Virus record (IMG/VR): IMGVR_UViG_3300044630_000542
Span: 1 to 20,205 of that record
Direction: 5' to 3' (one strand)
Origin: a virus
DNA length: 20,205 nt
Below, piece after piece: positions 16,185 through 20,205 of this stretch (position 1 is its first letter; each line of letters starts with the position of its first letter). Both the position numbers and the translations under genes were made by a program. The notes under the pieces were generated by a model. It searched no databases and was not told the DNA's origin. It worked only from the letters and a program-made list of their open reading frames with translations.

Positions 16185-16373
16185 ATGATTATAGTTGATA
16201 TTAAAAACGGTAATATAGAATCTGCTCTGAAACAATACAAGAAAAAAATTCAAAATATTAAACAAACGGAAGAGTTAAGAGAAAGACAAACATTTGTTAA
16301 GCCATCCGTTAAAAATCGGTTACAAAAAGAAAAATCCATAAGAAAAAATCAAAAAGATTTGGGGTTTCTTTAG
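16185..16373 (+). CDS. rpsU: Phage-encoded homologue of ribosomal protein bS21
   Basis: The 62-aa product reads MIIVDIKNGNIESALKQYKK at its start and continues with LRERQTFVKPS near 31-41, which matches the bS21 pattern: short beta start, 'ALK-x-[FY]K-x-K', then R-x-R-x-x-[FY]-x-KPS, then a basic tail. The MII-x-IK-x-G start is the style seen in Bacteroidetes bS21. Length fits the family (about 55-70 aa). bS21 binds the 30S platform near the 16S 3' end and affects initiation. The upstream sequence is AT-rich and shows no Shine-Dalgarno. The gene lies between the protease and the scaffold, so it would be expressed late with head genes. bS21 genes are known in other phages; a role in redirecting translation is inferred. 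Confidence 0.85.
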   Translation: MIIVDIKNGNIESALKQYKKKIQNIKQTEELRERQTFVKPSVKNRLQKEKSIRKNQKDLGFL

Positions 16374-16390
16374 TTTTCTAAAAAATTTAT

Positions 16391-16400
16391 ATATTTATCC
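16391..16400 (+). promoter_or_regulatory. Late-promoter-like motif (9 of 10 positions)
   Basis: TATATTTATC differs from the six exact copies only at the last base. It is 145 bases from the scaffold ATG, far more than the other copies, so use of this site would produce a long leader RNA. Confidence 0.4.
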
Positions 16401-16412
16401 TCGAATATCCTA

Positions 16413-16431
16413 TCCTATATAGGATTTTTTA
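16413..16431 (+). terminator. Short palindrome with T tract, possible terminator or leader hairpin
   Basis: ATCCTATATAGGAT (16413-16426) is a perfect 14-base palindrome, i.e. a 5-bp stem with an ATAT loop, followed by a run of six Ts. It could end the protease/bS21 transcript. The stem is short and AT-rich, and it lies downstream of a promoter-like motif, so attenuation of the next transcript is an alternative. Confidence 0.35.
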
Positions 16432-16509
16432 ATTCAAATGTAGTTGATTAATGAATACCCTTCTCTATAAGGTGTGACCGAACAATCAACATAATTCTAT
16501 TGGAGTTTT

Positions 16510-16517
16510 TATAAATA
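16510..16517 (+). promoter_or_regulatory. T4-type late promoter sequence TATAAATA before the scaffold gene
   Basis: TATAAATA is identical to the T4 late promoter -10 element and lies 28 bases before the scaffold ATG, within the spacing seen for the other motif. It was not noticed upstream of other genes in this window. It may be a second promoter class or a chance match in AT-rich DNA. Confidence 0.45.
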
Positions 16518-16545
16518 ACTTCACAATCAACACACAACAAAAAAA

Positions 16546-17904
16546 ATGGCAAATTCAAAATTATTGAAAGAAGCAATCGCTGATGCCAAAGCCGTTAAAG
16601 AAACCGCTTTAGCAAATGCAAAGTTGGCTCTTGAGGAAGCATTTACTCCAAGACTTCAATCTATCTTATCTCAAAAAATGAGAGCAGAAGCTGAAGAAAT
16701 GGGTGATGAAGAACAAGAAGCTACAAACGAAGAATTGAGTTCAGATGGTATCGGGTCTAAATCAGACGCTGGATATCCTCAAACTCCTGGTGCAAACCCA
16801 TCTTATGATGCAACCACTGATTTATCGGTAGGTGTAAAGAAAGATAGTGGTAAGCCAGAAGCAGCTGGTACTGACTACAAAAAAGTAGCAGACATCAACG
16901 AAGAAGATGATTATGACTTCGGTGGTGAAGAAGAAGAAGACCCTAACGCAGCAGAAATCGCAGAATTAAAAGCGAGATTAGCAGAATTAGAAGGTGAAGA
17001 AGAAGAAGCCCCAATGGAAGCTGAATACGGTATGGATTCAGAAGAAGACCCAATGGAAGGTGAGTATGGTATGGATTCAGAAGAAGACCCAATGGAAGGT
17101 GAGTATGGTATGGATTCAGAAGAAGATGCAGAAGATAAAATGGATTTAGAATCAATCATCAGAGAGTTGGAAGCACAATTAGGTGACGAAGAAGGTTCAG
17201 AAGAAGAAATGCCGGCCGAAGAAGACCCTAACGCAGCACAAATTGCAGAATTAAGAAGACAATTAGCTGAATTAGAAGGTAGCGAAGAAGAAGAAGAACC
17301 AAAAATGGAATCCAAAAGATTAAGAGAATCTCGTAGAAGATTGAAAGAAAATTTAGCCGATGGTTCTGAAGCAGGTACTGACAAAGGAGAAACTCCTAAA
17401 GTTGTTGTAACAAACGAAGCTGAAGAAGAAGAGACACTAGATTTGGATGAAATTCTTCGTGAAATGGAAGCGGACATGGCAGGTGACAAAGAGAAAGTTG
17501 ATGAAGAAGAAGATAAAGAAGAATTGAAAGCAGACTTAAACGAAGCTTACAAGACTATCAAATCTCTTCAAAGAACTATTAACGAAGTTAACCTTTTAAA
17601 TGCAAAGCTTTTATTTGCAAACAAATTATTCAGAGCACACAACATGACTAACGAACAAAAAGTGAAAGTGATTGAAACTTTGGATAGAACAAAATCAGTT
17701 AGAGAGGTTAAATTGGTGTTCTCTACATTAGCAGAGAATTTCAAATATACAACATCTTCTAACAAATTAACTAAAAGAGCCATTTCAGAAGGTATCGCTA
17801 GTAAAGCAGTTAAATCTACAAAACCTGCACAAGCTAAAGCGGTAATTAATGAATCGGTTAATTTTGCTAACAGATTTAAGAAATTAGCAGGTATTATTAA
17901 ATAA
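16546..17904 (+). CDS. 22: Prohead core scaffolding protein (T4 gp22-like)
   Basis: This 452-aa acidic, low-complexity, coiled-coil protein should form the core around which the capsid assembles before being degraded by the prohead protease. The C-terminal block with NLLNAKLLFANKLFRAHNM (near 348-368) and REVKLVFSTLAENF is typical of T4-like scaffolds. Candidate cleavage sites are numerous: LKE9, LEE31, TNE62, INE119, TNE291, LNE333, INE347 and INE436. The middle contains three tandem 13-residue acidic repeats and a duplicated PNAA-x-IAEL coiled-coil segment. The length exceeds T4 gp22 (269 aa), mostly because of this acidic insertion. It is followed directly by the capsid gene, as in T4. Confidence 0.93.
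   Translation: MANSKLLKEAIADAKAVKETALANAKLALEEAFTPRLQSILSQKMRAEAEEMGDEEQEATNEELSSDGIGSKSDAGYPQTPGANPSYDATTDLSVGVKKDSGKPEAAGTDYKKVADINEEDDYDFGGEEEEDPNAAEIAELKARLAELEGEEEEAPMEAEYGMDSEEDPMEGEYGMDSEEDPMEGEYGMDSEEDAEDKMDLESIIRELEAQLGDEEGSEEEMPAEEDPNAAQIAELRRQLAELEGSEEEEEPKMESKRLRESRRRLKENLADGSEAGTDKGETPKVVVTNEAEEEETLDLDEILREMEADMAGDKEKVDEEEDKEELKADLNEAYKTIKSLQRTINEVNLLNAKLLFANKLFRAHNMTNEQKVKVIETLDRTKSVREVKLVFSTLAENFKYTTSSNKLTKRAISEGIASKAVKSTKPAQAKAVINESVNFANRFKKLAGIIK
16933..16995 (+). repeat. Coiled-coil segment duplication, copy 1
   Basis: This 63-base segment encodes EEDPNAAEIAEL-x-x-x-LAELEG inside the scaffold gene. It recurs in frame at 17218-17280 with about ten base changes, so it appears to be an internal duplication of one heptad-rich unit. 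Confidence 0.75.
17011..17127 (+). repeat. Three tandem 39-bp repeats in the scaffold gene
   Basis: Units start at 17011, 17050 and 17089 and each encode PME-[AG]-EYGMDSEED. Units 2 and 3 are identical, and unit 1 differs at a few bases, which points to recent expansion. The repeats add negative charge to the scaffold's middle without disturbing the frame. Confidence 0.9.
17218..17280 (+). repeat. Coiled-coil segment duplication, copy 2
   Basis: This is the second copy of the scaffold segment at 16933-16995, encoding EEDPNAAQIAEL-x-x-x-LAELEG. The two copies flank the acidic tandem repeats. Confidence 0.75.
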
Positions 17905-17932
17905 TTAAATAACACAAACAAATTCATTCAAA

Positions 17933-19546
17933 ATGAACATTAAAAAATTAATGAGCGGCGCGAACCCACAGAGCGTGATGCTTGAGCAAACCAGAGGTTT
18001 GAAAGGCAAATGGGAAAGAACAGGACTACTTGAAGGAGTAGGTTCTGAAACTACAAAGCATGGTATGGCAGTAATGTTAGAAAACCAAGCAAAGCAATTA
18101 TTGGATGAGGCAACTCGTACTGGTACTTCTTCAGGTTCTGAAGAGTGGGCTGGTGTTGCTCTACCTTTGGTAAGAAGAATCTTCGGTTCTATTGCAGCGA
18201 AAGAATTCGTTTCAGTTCAACCAATGAACTTACCTTCAGGTCTTATCTTCTACATGGATTTCAAATATGGTACTAACCCAGCAGGTAATCCAAACTTTAC
18301 AGGTTCTTCATTATTTGGTAATGGTGGTACTTTTGGTAAAGATTCATTATCTCCAGCTGGTAACAAATTAGGTTCAACTCAAGTAGCTGAAGGTGGTTTG
18401 TATGGTGCAGGACGTTTTGGATACACAATCAACAATGCTACTTCTGCATCTCAAGTAATTTCAGTTGCTTCTGCATCTTTAGCAGATATCGATTATGATT
18501 TAACTTCAGGTTCAGTTTCTGCATCTTATGCAGCTAACACTTTGAAGAAAGTTGTAGTAGCATTACCAGGTGATGCTGATTTCAATGGTATTAGAGCTTT
18601 TGAATTATCATTATTGACTGGTTCTATCGGTGGATATTTCCCTCAATACACTACTAAAAATGGTAACAATGTTGAGTTCGTAGTATCAGCAACAGGTTTA
18701 GGTACTGGTAACACAGGTGCTTCTTTAGCATACCACGTTCAACCTACTGATATCTCTCGTGGCGATTTCGAAGATAGAGGTAATGACTTGGCTATTCCAG
18801 AAATTGAATTGGAATTGAAATCAGAGCCTATCGTTGCTAAAACACGTAAGTTGAAAGCAATTTGGACTCCTGAATTGGCACAAGATTTGAACGCATATCA
18901 CTCTGTAGATGCAGAAGCTGAATTAACTCAAATGTTATCTGAATATATCTCTTTGGAGATTGATTTGGAAATCCTTGAGATGTTGCAGCAGAACGCATTC
19001 ACAACTGAATATTGGTCAGCAAAAGTTGGATATGAGTGGAATGGTGCAGGATTCTCTATTGATGCTGCCAATGCATCTGCTTTCGCATACCAGAAGAACA
19101 CTTGGTTCCAAACTTTGGGTATCAAATTACAAAAAGTATCTAACAAGATTCACCAATTGACTATGAGAGGTGGGGCAAACTTCATTGTTGTTTCTCCAAA
19201 CGTAGCTACAATTTTGGAATCTATGAACGGATTCTCTGCTAACCCAGGTAAAGATGCGTTAACTTTCGCAGCAGGTGTAACTAACATCGGACAAATCTCT
19301 AACAGATACGATGTTTACAAAAACCCTTACATGACTGAAAACGTAATCTTGTTAGGTTTCAAAGGTTCTAACTTCTTCGAGACTGGAGCAGTTTACGCAC
19401 CGTATGTACCATTGATTATGACTCCTTTAGTGTACGACCCAACCAACTTTACTCCACGTAGAGGTGTTATGACTCGTTACGCTAAAAAGATTGTAAGACC
19501 AGAATTCTATGGTAAAGTTTTAGTTGACGGTTTGGATACTCTTTAA
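17933..19546 (+). CDS. 23: Major capsid protein precursor (T4 gp23-like)
   Basis: This is the shell-forming protein of the head. The 537-aa length is close to T4 gp23 (521). The N-terminal propeptide parallels that of gp23: KWERTGLLEG (26-35) corresponds to T4 KWKPLLEG, MLENQ (48-52) to IFENQ, and LLDE59 before A60 aligns with the T4 FLTE-A maturation site. The mature protein would therefore start at A60. The rest shows the gp23-like ALPLVRRIFGS and C-terminal FTPRRGVMTRYAKKIVRPEFYG regions. The codon use contains more C-ending codons than the neighbours, consistent with high expression. It starts 28 bases after the scaffold stop, with no promoter between, and is followed by a strong terminator. 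Confidence 0.97.
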   Translation: MNIKKLMSGANPQSVMLEQTRGLKGKWERTGLLEGVGSETTKHGMAVMLENQAKQLLDEATRTGTSSGSEEWAGVALPLVRRIFGSIAAKEFVSVQPMNLPSGLIFYMDFKYGTNPAGNPNFTGSSLFGNGGTFGKDSLSPAGNKLGSTQVAEGGLYGAGRFGYTINNATSASQVISVASASLADIDYDLTSGSVSASYAANTLKKVVVALPGDADFNGIRAFELSLLTGSIGGYFPQYTTKNGNNVEFVVSATGLGTGNTGASLAYHVQPTDISRGDFEDRGNDLAIPEIELELKSEPIVAKTRKLKAIWTPELAQDLNAYHSVDAEAELTQMLSEYISLEIDLEILEMLQQNAFTTEYWSAKVGYEWNGAGFSIDAANASAFAYQKNTWFQTLGIKLQKVSNKIHQLTMRGGANFIVVSPNVATILESMNGFSANPGKDALTFAAGVTNIGQISNRYDVYKNPYMTENVILLGFKGSNFFETGAVYAPYVPLIMTPLVYDPTNFTPRRGVMTRYAKKIVRPEFYGKVLVDGLDTL

Positions 19547-19571
19547 TATTTAGAGTTTTTAAATAAAAATT

Positions 19572-19600
19572 GAGGGAATATTATTGTTCCCTCTTTTTTT
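19572..19600 (+). terminator. Rho-independent terminator after the capsid gene
   Basis: GAGGGAA (19572-19578) pairs perfectly with TTCCCTC (19587-19593) across an 8-base loop and is followed by seven Ts. It lies 26 bases after the capsid stop codon and right before the next promoter-like motif. Confidence 0.9.
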
Positions 19601-19601
19601 C

Positions 19602-19611
19602 TATATTTATA
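19602..19611 (+). promoter_or_regulatory. Putative phage late promoter, exact TATATTTATA copy
   Basis: This exact copy begins one base after the T tract of the capsid terminator and ends 36 bases before the ATG at 19648. The terminator would insulate this unit from capsid transcription. Confidence 0.65.
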
Positions 19612-19647
19612 TGAGTAATCATTTAATAATCAAAAAACATAAAACAA

Positions 19648-19983
19648 ATGGCATACCCAGAAGAACGATATTCAATATCACAAACCGCAACTGATTTACC
19701 AACATATACTGCGGAAAGTACAGACAAAATTTTAGCTAGACAAGCAGATGGTAAATTAGGATATATATTAGTATCCGATTTACAAGTAACATTGGATGGT
19801 GATGGACTGGCAACCGATGCCTCTGTTACCTCATTGAGTGGTAGTATTGCAACTAAAATGGCAAATACTTCATTTGGATATGTTACTGGTAGTTTTGCAA
19901 ATGATGGTGCTGCAGCATCGGCTGGCGTTCCAGTTGGTGGATTGTATCACACTTCAGGCACGGTTAAAGTTAGATTAACATAG
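19648..19983 (+). CDS. Small virion-type protein, function unknown
   Basis: The 111-aa product is rich in Ala, Gly, Ser and Thr. It starts MAYPEERYSISQTATDLPTY and ends with SAGVPVGGLYHTSGTVKVRL. The end pattern (GVPVGGLYH...VRL) recurs in many phage structural and fibre-like proteins as I recall them, but no function is fixed. No signal peptide or membrane segment is seen. It is a single-gene unit with its own promoter-like motif and terminator, directly after the capsid gene, so a decoration, head-fibre or neck component is possible. Confidence 0.75.
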   Translation: MAYPEERYSISQTATDLPTYTAESTDKILARQADGKLGYILVSDLQVTLDGDGLATDASVTSLSGSIATKMANTSFGYVTGSFANDGAAASAGVPVGGLYHTSGTVKVRLT

Positions 19984-20003
19984 TTTTAATTTTATTAAAA
20001 ATG

Positions 20004-20037
20004 AAAAAGAGATGATAGAAATGTTATCTCTTTTTTT
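20004..20037 (+). terminator. Rho-independent terminator after the 111-aa gene
   Basis: AAAAAGAGAT (20004-20013) pairs with ATCTCTTTTT (20026-20035), with possible extra G-U and A-U pairs inside, and Ts continue to 20037. The A tract on the 5' side means it could also act for transcripts on the other strand. It sits 20 bases after the stop codon. Confidence 0.8.
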
Positions 20038-20042
20038 ATTCT

Positions 20043-20052
20043 TATATTTATA
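20043..20052 (+). promoter_or_regulatory. Putative phage late promoter, exact TATATTTATA copy
   Basis: This exact copy is 5 bases after the preceding T tract and 25 bases before the ATG at 20078. It repeats the terminator-then-promoter arrangement seen at 19572-19611. Confidence 0.65.
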
Positions 20053-20077
20053 GTAGTAAACCTATAAATTTTAAGAA

Positions 20078-20205
20078 ATGTCTATAAACACATATTGGTC
20101 TGGCTCAACGGCATCCGCATTTTTATCGGCATCTGCATCTGCGGAAGCAACTCCGTTTGGATTATATGATTCAGATGCAGAATTTAGAACCGATGCACCA
20201 AAAAC
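20078..20205 (+). CDS. 5' end of a Ser/Ala-rich virion-type protein (partial)
   Basis: The frame is open from the ATG at 20078 to the window edge (42 codons). It begins MSINTYWSGSTASAFLSASA and continues with EATPFGLYDSDAEF. The start context (ttaagaa before ATG) is A-rich without a Shine-Dalgarno. Its Ser/Ala/Thr-rich composition resembles the preceding 111-aa protein, so a structural protein is likely, but the 3' part is missing. Confidence 0.6.
   Translation, partial: MSINTYWSGSTASAFLSASASAEATPFGLYDSDAEFRTDAPK

Larger units (their letters stand above)
16374..16545 (+). promoter_or_regulatory. Long leader region before the scaffold-capsid genes
   Basis: This 172-base gene-free stretch is the longest in the window and precedes the two genes expected to be most highly expressed. 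It holds a promoter-like motif (16391-16400), a palindrome followed by Ts (16413-16431), an arm pair GTTGATT/AATCAAC (16443-16449 with 16484-16490) that could enclose an RNA structure, and TATAAATA (16510-16517). No open frame of useful length lies in it. Whether it is a structured 5' leader or simply tandem promoters cannot be told by eye. Confidence 0.5.

Noticed and set aside
16443-16490. tRNA or known riboswitch in the scaffold leader
   Set aside because: The 7-bp arm pair encloses only a weak 4-bp inner stem, with no cloverleaf, T-loop or recognisable riboswitch core.
16911-17489. A 192-aa open frame on the - strand, very rich in serine
   Set aside because: It is the mirror of the GAA/GAT-rich acidic part of the scaffold gene; its Ser runs follow from the reverse complement of Glu codons, and it has no independent start context.
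18960-19160. A 66-aa + strand frame inside the capsid gene
   Set aside because: It is an out-of-frame shadow within a strongly supported capsid coding region.

Overview
This window looks like the head-morphogenesis region of a T4-like (myovirus) phage, and the host is probably a Bacteroidetes/Flavobacteria-type bacterium. The phage assignment rests on the order terminase large subunit (gp17-like), portal (gp20-like), prohead protease (gp21-like), scaffold (gp22-like), major capsid protein (gp23-like), all on the + strand. The host is inferred. The DNA is strongly AT-rich, start codons have A-rich upstream stretches instead of Shine-Dalgarno sequences, and the window encodes a small protein closely resembling a Bacteroidetes-style ribosomal protein bS21. 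No tRNA, CRISPR array, insertion sequence or integrase was seen.

Layout. Bases 2-94 hold the 3' end of an upstream gene. A giant gene (109-5337, 1742 aa) follows. It joins an NMNAT-like nucleotidyltransferase, two polyproline linkers, a glycine-rich hydrophobic stretch, an HExxH metallopeptidase-like domain and a C-terminal ligase-fold nucleotidyltransferase. Next come two unknown genes (a Cys4 protein and a membrane-anchored protein), the terminase, a small protein with a conserved Cys/Arg-rich tail, and the portal. Between portal and protease are a helical conserved protein, a small beta-rich protein, a 578-aa modular protein, an EF-hand-loop protein and a small membrane protein. After the protease come two small proteins, the bS21 homologue, a 172-base leader, the scaffold and the capsid protein. 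Two units, each preceded by a terminator and a promoter-like motif, end the window; the last gene is cut by the window edge.

How the genes work together. Most head-region proteins carry sites matching the T4 prohead protease rule (hydrophobic-x-Glu, then Ala/Ser/Gly), often in the form xNE followed by A/S/G/E. Several small proteins start with a similar short leader (M-K/I-K/R-L-x-x-L...) that resembles the capsid-targeting peptides of T4 internal proteins. I infer that the gp21-like protease matures the capsid and scaffold and also trims a large set of internal head cargo. That cargo may include two polyproteins, the 1742-aa multi-enzyme protein and the 578-aa modular protein, whose domains would be separated inside the head and possibly delivered into the host.

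Regulation. An exact 10-mer, TATATTTATA, occurs six times, always on the + strand in a gap just before a gene, with weaker copies elsewhere. It is a good candidate for this phage's late promoter. A classic T4-type TATAAATA lies before the scaffold gene.
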